Assembly: GCF_027111255.2 (NCBI RefSeq)
Contig: NZ_CP114285.2
Coordinates: 1,240,001 to 1,304,000 of the forward strand
Direction: 5' to 3'
Origin: Flavobacterium flavigenum
GTDB lineage: Bacteria; Bacteroidota; Bacteroidia; Flavobacteriales; Flavobacteriaceae
Length of the DNA stretch: 64,000 bases
Notes under the pieces: generated by a model
The model's database searches: none
What the model saw: the letters and a program-made list of their open reading frames with translations, nothing else
What the model was told of the DNA's origin: nothing
Shown: in pieces, positions 48,371-57,413 of the stretch
Numbering within the stretch: position 1 is the first letter of the stretch
Layout: the number at the start of each line of letters is the position of its first letter
Translations under genes and position numbers: made by a program

Positions 48371-49980
48371 AAACCGCAGCAAAACTTTCATTCCCACAGC
48401 TCCAAAACGAATATCTGGAAAACATCCTGCGCCAGTCGGTCAGTCAGCATGCTATCGTTCAGGTATTTTTTACAGTAGAGCCTTCTCCCCTTTTTTCACA
48501 ACTCATCATTCATACCGAAAAAAACACCGCTATCCTGAACAAATGGGTGGAAAAAGTGAGAAACCAGTATCACATCAATGTGTGTTGGGTCTATTCTTCA
48601 AAACTGCATCGTCAGTATGCTTTGGGTTCGCCTTTCATTGCATTCTACTGCCGTCCGGCTGCTGTAATCTATCAAAATGAAACGTTAGAAGAAGCTATTT
48701 TCAAAACAAAAGAATGGAAAAAATACAAAAAGAAATTTAACACGTATCAAAACAACTTTTACCACGATCACGAACTTCAGAAATGGCAGATTAAAAACCT
48801 CATGGCAGATGGCGCCTCAAACAGTGTTTTCACATCCTATGCAAGACTGATAGAATATGACCTCGAGTGTTTAGAAGAACTCTATACCGGAAACACTTTC
48901 AACACACTAAATCTGAACGAAAGAATCCGGAACCTGACCACATGCATTCCCGAAATTCAAAAATACTTCGTACAAAACAGCCGCAACCGCTATTTCCTTA
49001 CCGATCTTTTCACAAAAGCAAAAGAAGCCGCCTCAGAAGGTGATGCAATCTACAGGGATGAAATGTACCAGTCAGTCGAAATTACAGAGCAAAATCTGCT
49101 TCGCTTAGCCACAGAACGTTATGACGATTTAAAGAAACAAATCAAAAAAGAAGCCGCTAAAAAACAAGAGCTTCCCCATCAAATTGAGAACAAACCAAAA
49201 GACAGCATCCTTGACACCGCCATCGAAAGCATCCTAAATTCGGCTGAAGTCGAACAGATTTACATATTCCGTCAAATCACCTATGGCGAAAAAACAACGT
49301 ATTACCTGTTGCTCATTGCCGATACGGTTGGCAACGAAAAATTAAAAACAGTAACCCAATCCCTCAAAAGCAAATGGGGCGACCAATACGATTTTGTACT
49401 GTTAAGCCACAGCCGTTACTGGATTCAGAAAAACCTGTATCTGTATCAGCATTTCTTTGCCGGTATTATGCAGGACCAAAATCTCATCTGGTCGTCTGAA
49501 CCGTACCACCCTGATTTGCATTGGGAAGTACCTTACGAACCGTTTCATGCCGATTTGCATTTTTACTATAAAGCAGCCAAAAATGTGGCTTTCCAATTTT
49601 TTGCAATAGACGGCAATCCCAAACAAAACTACCAGGGTTTAGATTACCTGTTTACATTGTTTTTTCTGTCGTTTTGCAGAACCTATATTTTTGTAAAAAC
49701 ATACTACCTGCCCAATTACCTGTCCTCGCAGTCCTTATGGCAGCTGTGCAGTTACGCAGATCCCGACATAAGAAAATACAATTACCTGATCGAACAATTC
49801 TGGACAGACATTTTTCTTTACACAGACAAACACATGACCCTCCACCACAGACTGTCAAAACTCAGCAAAGAGCAGGTCAGTCAAATGAACATCATCGTCG
49901 AAAAACTAATCTTCGAATTACACCATCTGGTTATTGAAGGAAAATTAATATACTCTGACAAAGACGAAGAAGAGGAATAA
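48367..49980 (+). CDS. Hypothetical protein, possible nucleotidyltransferase/HEPN-like architecture
   Basis: 537 aa, translationally coupled to the preceding gene. Two regions resemble each other: residues ~15-100 (VQVFFTVEPSPLFSQLIIHT ... IAFYCRPAAVIYQNE) and ~285-385 (VEQIYIFRQITYGEKTTYYL ... FAGIMQDQNLIWSS). The second is followed by a helical segment (FYYKAAKNVAFQFFAIDG to WQLCSYADPDIRKYNYLIEQ) that looks like a HEPN or KNTase C-terminal domain. The catalytic GSxxxDxD of active nucleotidyltransferases is not evident, so this reading is weak. It may be part of the mobile element, of a defence cassette, or of a paralogous flavobacterial family. Confidence 0.7.
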   Translation: MKTAAKLSFPQLQNEYLENILRQSVSQHAIVQVFFTVEPSPLFSQLIIHTEKNTAILNKWVEKVRNQYHINVCWVYSSKLHRQYALGSPFIAFYCRPAAVIYQNETLEEAIFKTKEWKKYKKKFNTYQNNFYHDHELQKWQIKNLMADGASNSVFTSYARLIEYDLECLEELYTGNTFNTLNLNERIRNLTTCIPEIQKYFVQNSRNRYFLTDLFTKAKEAASEGDAIYRDEMYQSVEITEQNLLRLATERYDDLKKQIKKEAAKKQELPHQIENKPKDSILDTAIESILNSAEVEQIYIFRQITYGEKTTYYLLLIADTVGNEKLKTVTQSLKSKWGDQYDFVLLSHSRYWIQKNLYLYQHFFAGIMQDQNLIWSSEPYHPDLHWEVPYEPFHADLHFYYKAAKNVAFQFFAIDGNPKQNYQGLDYLFTLFFLSFCRTYIFVKTYYLPNYLSSQSLWQLCSYADPDIRKYNYLIEQFWTDIFLYTDKHMTLHHRLSKLSKEQVSQMNIIVEKLIFELHHLVIEGKLIYSDKDEEEE

Positions 49981-50084
49981 ACTCCGAGGCAAAGCAGAAA
50001 CAATTTTCACCCCTCAGTGGAATCGAAGGATTTATGGAAACAAAAGGCTTCGATAAGTAATTCTTTTGCCCTCAAAAAGATTTA

Positions 50085-50445
50085 CGATTTTATCTGGAAA
50101 TAGCATAGAACTAATTACAAATCAGTTTCATTGTTTACCTAATGCCATTGGGGAGTTATACAAAAGCCGTTGGTAAGTAGAAATCTTTTTCAGAGATATA
50201 ATCAAGCAGTTACTTCATATAAAATCGTTCATAGGAACATTCAAAAATGTGGTTATGATTCAAATCTGGATTGCTTTAATTATCATTGTCATTCTAAAAG
50301 CTCAATCAAAATTTGACTGGTATTTATCCAATTGATAGCTTTTGTACGTTTGAATCTTTTCGTTAAAATTGACTTACAAAAATGACTAGATAAACCATTT
50401 GAAGAACACCTGGAGCCTGCCCCGGAAAACATACAGTTTTTTTTG
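50085..50445 (+). pseudogene. IS4-family transposase C-terminal remnant
   Basis: Reading + in one frame from 50108: ELITNQFHCLPNAIGELYKS, RW, stop, VEIFFRDIIKQLLHIKSFIG, then TFKNVVMIQIWIALIIIVIL. After a one-base deletion near 50333 follow IAFVRLNLFVKIDLQK, a stop in place of Trp, and LDKPFEEHLEPAPENIQ. The pattern ELYKSRWxIExFFKWIKQHL...IQIWxALI...LSNLxAFxRxNLF is that of IS4-family transposases. Two nonsense changes and one or two frameshifts show that it is dead. The rest of 49981-50713 holds nothing I can name. Confidence 0.65.
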
Positions 50446-50592
50446 AAAAATGACCATTTCAAAGGCTAAACTCAATGAAATGATCGAATTTGATATGCCG
50501 CAATTTCATTTAGAAAAGGATTGATTTAAAACCAAAGAAAGAGGAAAAAAGTAAATAATACAAATCAATTTTAACATTTATAAAGTATTTTA

Positions 50593-50600
50593 TACATTTG
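50593..50600 (+). promoter_or_regulatory. TAnnTTTG box
   Basis: TACATTTG matches the Bacteroidetes -7 consensus, but no good TTG lies at the right distance upstream. It could belong to the fragment at 50714 or be a remnant. Confidence 0.25.
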
Positions 50601-50713
50601 CCCGAAAATTAAAAAAAAATATTCCCTTGCTTATAAAAAACGACTTTATATTCAAATTATGTAGTGGCTTTTTTTATTAAATATCAAAGTTTAAAACTAA
50701 TTACAATTGAAGT

Positions 50714-50917
50714 TTGTTGATAGTATCAGTGCTAAACTTACACTTAGTAGGTATCGATTGGGCAAATGGCCCTTATGTTATGGAAACAGCTATTAACGTA
50801 ACTGGAGGAATCAATTATTCGGTAATGGGAGCCAATCAGATTTCTAAAAATAGTTTATTAATTAAAGGAATTCCTCAATACCAGTTGACACTAAGAGAGA
50901 GGAAGAAATTATTGTAA
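50714..50917 (+). pseudogene. Fragment of a phage-tail-fibre-like/secreted flavobacterial protein
   Basis: The frame contains VGIDWANGPYVMETAINVTG followed by GINYSVMGANQ. In flavobacterial tail-fibre-like and surface proteins this segment reads IDWxxGPYxxxTxIDxTGGTNYxxxGTSQLLSVPYA. Here the similarity ends after GANQ, and the reading continues into unrelated residues. It is probably a short leftover of a larger gene. Confidence 0.35.
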
Positions 50918-51014
50918 TGGTATCGGAAGGTTTTCGACATAAAGAAATTTAATAAAGTGAGATATTAAAAAAGGAAAGTCAATATTTAAAATTAATGTAA
51001 AACTACATATTCTT

Positions 51015-54000
51015 ATGAATTCTAAATTTTTCAAATTGTTCTTGGTTATGTTTTTAACCCAAATATTCATAACAAACAATTTAAAAGCGCAAGAGCTACT
51101 ATTTGACAATGGTCCTTTTACAACAAATACTGGTGTTGGTTTTGGTGGTTCAGATGTTTCTGTACTGCAAAACGTTACATTAGGATATGGCACAGTAGGA
51201 TTCTCAATAAACAACACAGGTAATTTCCGTTTAACTGATCAATTTACTAATGCTGCGCCATGGTATTTAGATTATGTTGATGTTTTTGCTTACCAAACTG
51301 GAAGTTCGGTTTCATCCACGTTTACAAGTGGTGTTGTTAAAATTTGGAATAGTGACCCTAGCAGTGGAACAGCTATATCAGAATTTGGTGATTTTACCAC
51401 TAATCGAATGATTTTGACTGATTTTACAAATTGCTATCGAGTTCAAGAAGACGCTAGTTTGCTCACAAATAATCGTCCGATAATGAGAATACGGATTTCG
51501 ATTGGCGCCATAATTCAACCTGGAACACATTGGATTGAATGGGCGTTAACAGGCACATTGGCTTCTGGACCATTTGCTCCGCCAATTAGTATTTTGGGCA
51601 CTGGTAATACAGGAGATGCAAAGCAGTTTAGTGCAACCGGATATACAAACACCATAAATAATGGCGCATACCAAGCAGGAATACCATTCAAACTTTTTGG
51701 AACTCAATTTGTATCCTATTCACCTAGTCCCAATGCTATTTGTCCTGGAAGTAATGTGACAGTTAATTTTTTAGATCCCGTAATACGAAATACAGGGAAT
51801 TCCTATAAATTAGAATTATCAGATGTAAACGGAAATTTTCCTGGGACAGTTTTAACGACTACTGTCGTAAGTTCGAGTCAATTATCAGCTGTAATTCCAA
51901 TATCTACCGTTGGAAGTGCTAACTACAAGATCAGAACTGTTGCCTCCAGCCCAAGTGAAAATAGTTCCCCTTCAGATTTTCTGAATGTCTACACGCCGCC
52001 AAACGCTGTCGTAACATCTCAAACAGATGTTTCATGTAATGGAGGATCGAACGGAACTGCTTCAGTATCTGCTTCAGGTGGTACTGGTGGATATACCTAT
52101 TCTTGGTCTCCTTCCGGTGGAACAGCTGCTACAGCAACCGGATTAAGTGCAGGAACCTATACGGTAACAGTAACCGATGCTAACGGATGTAAGGCTACTC
52201 AAAACTTTACCATTACAGAGCCTACAGCTCTATCAGCTACTGCAGCTTCACAAACCAATGTTTCTTGTAATGGTGGTTCTAACGGAGCGGCTTCAATTAA
52301 TACCCCAACAGGAGGTGCAGGTGGATATACCTATAACTGGACGCCGGGTAACCCAACTGGTGATGGTACAACTTCGGTAACTGGACTAACTCCTGGTACA
52401 TGGACCTGTACTGTAACTGATGCAAATAATTGTACTGCAGCGGTTAACTTTACCATTACGCAGCCTACGGCTTTAACAGCTACTGCCGCTTCACAAACCA
52501 ATGTTTCTTGTAATGGTGGTTCTAACGGAGCGGCTTCAATCAACACACCAACTGGTGGAGCGGGTGGATATACCTATAACTGGACGCCGGGTAACCCAAC
52601 TGGTGATGGTACAACTTCGGTAACTGGACTAACTTCTGGTACATGGACTTGTACCGTAACTGATGCTAATAATTGTACTACAGCAGTTAACTTTACCATT
52701 ACGCAGCCAACGGCTTTAACAGCTACTGCCGCTTCACAAACAAATGTTTCTTGTAATGGTGGTTCTAACGGAGCGGCTTCAATCAACACACCAACTGGTG
52801 GAGCGGGCGGATATACTTATAACTGGACGCCGGGTAACCCAACTGGTGATGGTACAACTTCGGTAACTGGGCTAACTCCTGGTACGTGGACCTGTACCGT
52901 AACTGATGCAAATAATTGTACTGCAGCAGTTAACTTTACCATTACGCAGCCAACGGCTTTAACAGCTACTGCCGCTTCACAAACAAATGTTTCTTGTAAT
53001 GGTGGTTCTAACGGAGCGGCTTCAATCAACACACCAACTGGTGGAGCGGGCGGATATACTTATAACTGGACGCCGGGTAACCCAACTGGTGATGGTACAA
53101 CTTCGGTAACTGGGCTAACTCCTGGTACGTGGACCTGTACCGTAACTGATGCAAATAATTGTACTGCAGCAGTTAACTTCACAATTACAGAGCCTACAGC
53201 TCTAGCAGCTACTGCCGCTTCACAAACCAATGTTTCTTGTAATGGTGGTTCTAACGGAGCGGCTTCAATCAACACACCAACTGGTGGAGCGGGTGGATAT
53301 ACCTATAACTGGACTCCGGGTAACCCAACTGGTGATGGTACAACTTCGGTAACTGGACTAACCCCTGGTACGTGGACCTGTACCGTAACTGATGCAAATA
53401 ATTGTACTGCAGCAGTTAACTTCACAATTACAGAGCCTACAGCTCTAGCAGCTACTGCCGCTTCACAAACCAATGTTTCTTGTAATGGTGGTTCTAACGG
53501 AGCGGCTTCAATCAACACACCAACTGGTGGAGCGGGTGGATATACCTATAACTGGACGCCGGGTAACCCAACTGGTGATGGTACAACTTCGGTAACTGGA
53601 CTAACTCCTGGTACATGGACCTGTACTGTAACCGATGCTAACAATTGTACTGCAGCGGTTAACTTTACCATTACACAACCAACGGCAATTAGTTTCACAA
53701 CAACAGTTTTGTCTGGTTATGATTACAATACAGGATATAGTCAAACTATAATAGCCTCAGAAGGAACAGGATCTAAAACATATGCCGTTACAGCGGGAAG
53801 TTTGCCTTCTGGTTTCACGCTATCAACAGCTGGACAGATAACAGGTACTTCAACTCAAATTGCTGATAGTAATTTTACGGTCACTGCTACTGACGCTAAT
53901 AATTGTACTGCTACCTATAATTATGTACTGAAATTAAATCAAATTCCAATTACGGTAACTGCAACACCTTCTCAAACTAAAATATATGGAGAGAGTGATC

Positions 54001-55829
54001 CTGTTTTAACTTATACAGTGTCACCAAGTTTGCTTTCCGGAGATGCATTCACAGGGTCTTTAACAAGGGTTAGTGGTGAAAATATTGGTAGTTATGCTAT
54101 TAATCAAGGTTCGCTTTCAGCTGGGTCTAAATATTTAATTACTTATGTTGGTGCTAACTTTGCTATTACTGCTAAACCAATTACAGTAACAGCAGCTCCA
54201 TCACAAACGAAAGTTTACGGAACAACAGATCCTGTTTTTGATTATACAGTTTCACCAAATTTAGTAGGTAGTGATGCCTTTACAGGAGCGTTAACTAGAG
54301 TTGCCGGGGAAAGCATTGGAAATTTCGCTATTAACCAGGGAAGTTTGAGTGCCGGATCTAATTATACGATTAGTTACGCAGGTGCTAACTTTACTATTAC
54401 GGCAAAACCAATTACAGTAACAGCAACTCCATCACAAACGAAAGTTTACGGAACAACAGATCCAGCTTTTGCATATACCGTTTCGCCAGGTTTAGTAGGT
54501 AGTGATGCCTTTACAGGAGCTTTAACGAGAGCTATCGGGGAAAACATTGGAAATTACGCTATTAACCAGGGAAGTTTGAGTGCCGGTTCTAATTATAACA
54601 TTACTTATGTAAGCAAAGATTTTACTATTACGGCAAAACCTATTACAGTAACGGCAGATGCTTCACAAACAAAAGTATATGGAACAAACGATCCTGTTTA
54701 CACTTATACGGTTTCTCCAAGTTTAGTAAGTGGTGATTCTTTCACCGGAACTTTAACAAGAGCTGCCGGAGAGAACGTGGGTGTTTACGCTATCACACAA
54801 GGTACCTTAAGTGCGGGAACAAATTACAATATTACTTATGTAAGCAAAGATTTTACTATTACGGCAAAACCTATCACAGTAACAGCAAATGCTTCACAAA
54901 CCAAAGTATATGGAACAACCGATCCTGTTTTTGATTATACTGTTTCTCCAAGTTTAGTAAGTGGTGATTCTTTCAGCGGAGCTTTAACAAGAGCTGCCGG
55001 AGAGAACGTGGGTGTTTACGCTATCACACAAGGTACCTTAAGTGCTGGTGGAAATTACACTATTACATATAATGGCTCTGATTTTACTATTACAAAAGCA
55101 AATCAGGTAATTACATGGAATCAGACTTTGGGATTAGGTTGTGATGGAGAAACTAGTATTGTTTTGACTGCTGTCGCTAATAGTGGTTTAGCTGTAAATT
55201 ATGCTTCTTCTAATGCTACTATTGCTACTGTCTCGAATAATTCATTAATTTTTCAAAATTATGGATCTGCAACCATAACGGCTTCGCAACCAGGAAATAT
55301 GAATTACAATGCGGCACCATCTGTAGTTTTACCAGTAGTAAGCAGCCAGCCAAACCTGATTAGAAAACATTTTGAAGATGTTATTTTCTTTGACAATAGC
55401 TCTAAGAGTTTTAAATCGTATAACTGGTATAAAAATGGGGTGTTAGTTCCTGGTCAAACTTCACAATATTTCAAAGAAAGTGGTCCTTTGAATGGAACTT
55501 ACTATGCAGTAGCAACAAAACTAGACGGAACTTTAATTACAACCTGTACGTTAACTTTATCTCCTACAATGGAAGAAGAGTATATCAGAATTGTTCCAAA
55601 CCCTGTTAGAAGTAATACTACTTTCCAATTGATAACAAATGTTAGTGCAAACAGATTACAAAATGCGCGTGTTGAGCTTTATAATTTAACAGGAAGCCTG
55701 CTAACTACTATAAACACAAGTCAAAACACTATTGACATGACAGCTCCTAATGTCGAGGGAATTTATATTGTAAAAATGACCTTAGCAAATGGTAAATACT
55801 TTACTAAAAACCTTTTAGTAAGAAATTAA
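51015..55829 (+). CDS. Giant SprB-repeat/MBG-domain adhesin with T9SS sorting domain
   Basis: A 1604-aa cell-surface protein exported by T9SS. A signal peptide (FLTQIFITNNLKAQ) is followed by a ~320-residue unique domain. Next come one divergent and six near-identical 81-residue SprB repeats (CNGGSNGAASINTPTGGAGG ... CTVTDANNCTAAVNFTITQP), one cadherin-like linker, five 77-residue MBG domains (PITVTATPSQTKVYGTTDP...), a bacterial Ig-like domain and a C-terminal T9SS type A signal (IRIVPNPVRSNTTFQL ... FTKNLLVRN). SprB itself is the mobile gliding adhesin; this protein is likely an adhesin of that kind. Regular 71-aa antisense frames at 243-bp steps are shadows of the repeats. Confidence 0.93.
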   Translation: MNSKFFKLFLVMFLTQIFITNNLKAQELLFDNGPFTTNTGVGFGGSDVSVLQNVTLGYGTVGFSINNTGNFRLTDQFTNAAPWYLDYVDVFAYQTGSSVSSTFTSGVVKIWNSDPSSGTAISEFGDFTTNRMILTDFTNCYRVQEDASLLTNNRPIMRIRISIGAIIQPGTHWIEWALTGTLASGPFAPPISILGTGNTGDAKQFSATGYTNTINNGAYQAGIPFKLFGTQFVSYSPSPNAICPGSNVTVNFLDPVIRNTGNSYKLELSDVNGNFPGTVLTTTVVSSSQLSAVIPISTVGSANYKIRTVASSPSENSSPSDFLNVYTPPNAVVTSQTDVSCNGGSNGTASVSASGGTGGYTYSWSPSGGTAATATGLSAGTYTVTVTDANGCKATQNFTITEPTALSATAASQTNVSCNGGSNGAASINTPTGGAGGYTYNWTPGNPTGDGTTSVTGLTPGTWTCTVTDANNCTAAVNFTITQPTALTATAASQTNVSCNGGSNGAASINTPTGGAGGYTYNWTPGNPTGDGTTSVTGLTSGTWTCTVTDANNCTTAVNFTITQPTALTATAASQTNVSCNGGSNGAASINTPTGGAGGYTYNWTPGNPTGDGTTSVTGLTPGTWTCTVTDANNCTAAVNFTITQPTALTATAASQTNVSCNGGSNGAASINTPTGGAGGYTYNWTPGNPTGDGTTSVTGLTPGTWTCTVTDANNCTAAVNFTITEPTALAATAASQTNVSCNGGSNGAASINTPTGGAGGYTYNWTPGNPTGDGTTSVTGLTPGTWTCTVTDANNCTAAVNFTITEPTALAATAASQTNVSCNGGSNGAASINTPTGGAGGYTYNWTPGNPTGDGTTSVTGLTPGTWTCTVTDANNCTAAVNFTITQPTAISFTTTVLSGYDYNTGYSQTIIASEGTGSKTYAVTAGSLPSGFTLSTAGQITGTSTQIADSNFTVTATDANNCTATYNYVLKLNQIPITVTATPSQTKIYGESDPVLTYTVSPSLLSGDAFTGSLTRVSGENIGSYAINQGSLSAGSKYLITYVGANFAITAKPITVTAAPSQTKVYGTTDPVFDYTVSPNLVGSDAFTGALTRVAGESIGNFAINQGSLSAGSNYTISYAGANFTITAKPITVTATPSQTKVYGTTDPAFAYTVSPGLVGSDAFTGALTRAIGENIGNYAINQGSLSAGSNYNITYVSKDFTITAKPITVTADASQTKVYGTNDPVYTYTVSPSLVSGDSFTGTLTRAAGENVGVYAITQGTLSAGTNYNITYVSKDFTITAKPITVTANASQTKVYGTTDPVFDYTVSPSLVSGDSFSGALTRAAGENVGVYAITQGTLSAGGNYTITYNGSDFTITKANQVITWNQTLGLGCDGETSIVLTAVANSGLAVNYASSNATIATVSNNSLIFQNYGSATITASQPGNMNYNAAPSVVLPVVSSQPNLIRKHFEDVIFFDNSSKSFKSYNWYKNGVLVPGQTSQYFKESGPLNGTYYAVATKLDGTLITTCTLTLSPTMEEEYIRIVPNPVRSNTTFQLITNVSANRLQNARVELYNLTGSLLTTINTSQNTIDMTAPNVEGIYIVKMTLANGKYFTKNLLVRN
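52236..53693 (+). repeat. Six tandem 243-bp repeats encoding SprB domains
   Basis: The period is exactly 243 bp. Copies differ at only a few positions, mostly silent, which shows recent duplication or gene conversion. Such arrays can expand and contract by recombination. Confidence 0.9.
53946..55096 (+). repeat. Five tandem 231-bp repeats encoding MBG domains
   Basis: Each unit begins with PITVTA and ends with xFTITAK in translation. They are more diverged than the SprB array, but the pairs 2-3 and 4-5 are close to each other. Confidence 0.85.
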
Positions 55830-55995
55830 AATAATTTACAGAATAGGACATCCTCATTTTTTAATGAATGGGGATGGATTATTCTAATTAAAAAACAAGT
55901 ATGAAATCGCCATTATCACCAAGTTTGCGTGATCAAAAGCAAATAATAAAAAAAACGATTACATATATTACCTCTAAAAAATAAAATTTACATCT

Positions 55996-56829
55996 ATGAA
56001 ACTCAATATTAAAAATATAATTTCAACTATAGCTTTCTTAATTTCCCAGGGAATAGCTGCACAGTTTTATGTAGGTATACAGTCGGGAATAGGAAATATT
56101 CAAAGTGATATTACTGGCACACAAGAAGGTAACCGCCTTGGAGGAGCTGTAAAAGCAGGTTATATCTACTCTTTAAATACTCATTTTGGTATTGGTGCAG
56201 GGCTGGAATTTTCACAGTACAAACAAGAAGTCTCTTTGTCTCAGCCTACTGCAACACTTTCAAATTTTGAGGTTGATGCTTCAACTTCGGCATTTGTTTA
56301 TAACGTTACAACCAACAATTATATAGAAAAACAAACTTTACATGCTCTGCAAATCCCTCTTTTTGTCCAGTATAAAACAAATATTAATAAGGGTATTGAT
56401 TTTAATTTTAGAGCCGGAGCTAAATATTTTTTACCGGTAAAATATAAAATTAAAGCAACAGCCGATTACGTAAATGGCAGCGCTTATTATCCAGATGTAA
56501 ACCTGACTATTGATAATCTGCCAGAATATGGTTTTGGTAGCCAGGATAATTATTCCTCATCAGGAGAGTATAAAACTAAAGGAATTCTAATGAGTTCTTT
56601 TGAGTTAGGATTTACATTTGATATGGGAAAGAAGAATTCGTTATATGCAGCCATGTATCTGGAAAGTGGATATGGTACAATTTTAGACCAAAACAAGAAT
56701 GAATCTTATGTTGGTTATAATGAAACTGCTGTATCCGACAGGAAAGCTAATGGCTTATATAGTATTGATAAAGATGCTGAAATTAAACCTGTAGCTTTTG
56801 GTGTAACACTAGGATGGAATTTTAAATAA
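55996..56829 (+). CDS. Outer membrane beta-barrel (porin-like) protein
   Basis: 277 aa with a signal peptide (FLISQGIAAQ) and alternating amphipathic strands ending in WNFK, the C-terminal aromatic pattern of outer-membrane barrels (FAFGVTLGWNF-type end). Segments GAVKAGYIYSLNTHFGIGAG and FNFRAGAKYFLPV are typical of OmpW/OmpA-like barrel families in Bacteroidetes. It follows the giant adhesin on the same strand after 166 bp and could serve it as an attachment or export partner, as SprF does for SprB; it is not clearly a PorP/SprF homologue. Confidence 0.8.
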   Translation: MKLNIKNIISTIAFLISQGIAAQFYVGIQSGIGNIQSDITGTQEGNRLGGAVKAGYIYSLNTHFGIGAGLEFSQYKQEVSLSQPTATLSNFEVDASTSAFVYNVTTNNYIEKQTLHALQIPLFVQYKTNINKGIDFNFRAGAKYFLPVKYKIKATADYVNGSAYYPDVNLTIDNLPEYGFGSQDNYSSSGEYKTKGILMSSFELGFTFDMGKKNSLYAAMYLESGYGTILDQNKNESYVGYNETAVSDRKANGLYSIDKDAEIKPVAFGVTLGWNFK

Positions 56830-56830
56830 C

Positions 56831-57211
56831 CTGTATAGTTATTTCAGGACGGGTCAAATCAGCATGACTGAAAATGGAGATCCTTATGAAAACGCATTGG
56901 CAGAACGTGTAAACGGAATCATCAAGACAGAGTTCAATCTTCATAGTAGCCAGTTGGGTTTTGAACAAACCTACAACCAGATAAAGAAAAGTATTAAAGT
57001 TTATAATGAAATCAGACCACATTCAAGTTGTAATTACCTAACCCCAAATCAAGCTCATTTGCAATCAGGGAACTTGAAGAAGCGATGGAAGAATTATAAT
57101 AAAAAATTTAGCCATGAAAAAACAGTTGTATAGTAAGTTTAGGATTAAAAATTATATTTGTATAGCTATAACAGGATTTATTTAATAATCTGTATAGTTA
57201 TTTTAGGACGA
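56831..57211 (+). mobile_element. IS3-family remnant
   Basis: An internal deletion derivative. An end-like motif (ctgtatagttatttcaggac, 56831-56850) is joined directly to the 3' third of an orfB gene. Two further copies of the motif follow at about 57128 and 57191 (ctgtatagttattttaggac). Three end-like copies in the same orientation suggest several related insertions followed by deletion. Confidence 0.55.
56864..57133 (+). pseudogene. IS3-family transposase orfB, C-terminal fragment
   Basis: 89 codons covering only the end of the DDE integrase domain: SMTENGDPYENALAERVNGI (the catalytic Glu lies in NALAERVNG), IKTEF and YNEIRPHSSCNYLTPNQAH. A complete orfB has about 280 residues, so two thirds are missing. 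The first codons run into an IS-end-like sequence just after the barrel gene. Confidence 0.8.
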
Positions 57212-57239
57212 TTCATAGGACGATTCACATATATAGATA

Positions 57240-57290
57240 AGGCATAGATAAAGCATGGATAGTGCATGGATAGTGCATGATAATGCATGG
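57240..57290. repeat. Short GCATGGATAGT tandem repeat
   Basis: About five imperfect copies of an 11-bp unit (agcatggatagt, gcatggatagt, gcatgataat, gcatgg). Possibly a binding site cluster or slippage product within the IS remnant zone. Confidence 0.5.
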
Positions 57291-57299
57291 AAAAAAATG

Positions 57300-57413
57300 C
57301 GCTTCTCTAATTGTATTTTAAGGTTTGCCGGTAATGCTTTTTCAGCAGCAATAACAGTATATTTATAACCCGGTTTTTGTAATTGTCCAACGAATTGTTC
57401 TACTAAAATTTCT
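57300..57413 (-). pseudogene. Probable fragment of a type I restriction enzyme HsdR N-terminus
   Basis: On the minus strand, overlapping the 3' end of the RAYT gene in another frame, 38 codons read EEILVEQFVGQLQKPGYKYT and then VIAAEKALPANLKIQLEK. This resembles the start of Bacteroidetes HsdR proteins (xFVxxLxxLGYxxxxIxxExALxxNLKxQLEKHN). No start codon or further domain is present. Confidence 0.35.

Noticed and set aside
50450..50524. 24-codon frame MTISKAKLNEMIEFDMPQFH...
   Set aside because: Too short, no homologue recognised, and in the decayed IS4 zone.
52331..53518. Five antisense 71-codon frames at exact 243-bp steps
   Set aside because: They mirror the SprB repeat array on the other strand and have no independent start context or family; they are shadows of the repeats.
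52236..55096. Regular repeats considered as a CRISPR array
   Set aside because: The units are contiguous 243-bp and 231-bp coding repeats in one long frame, without spacers; protein domains explain them.
55849..55876. Hairpin after the adhesin gene as a terminator
   Set aside because: The stem is broken and lacks a T-run; not strong enough to list.
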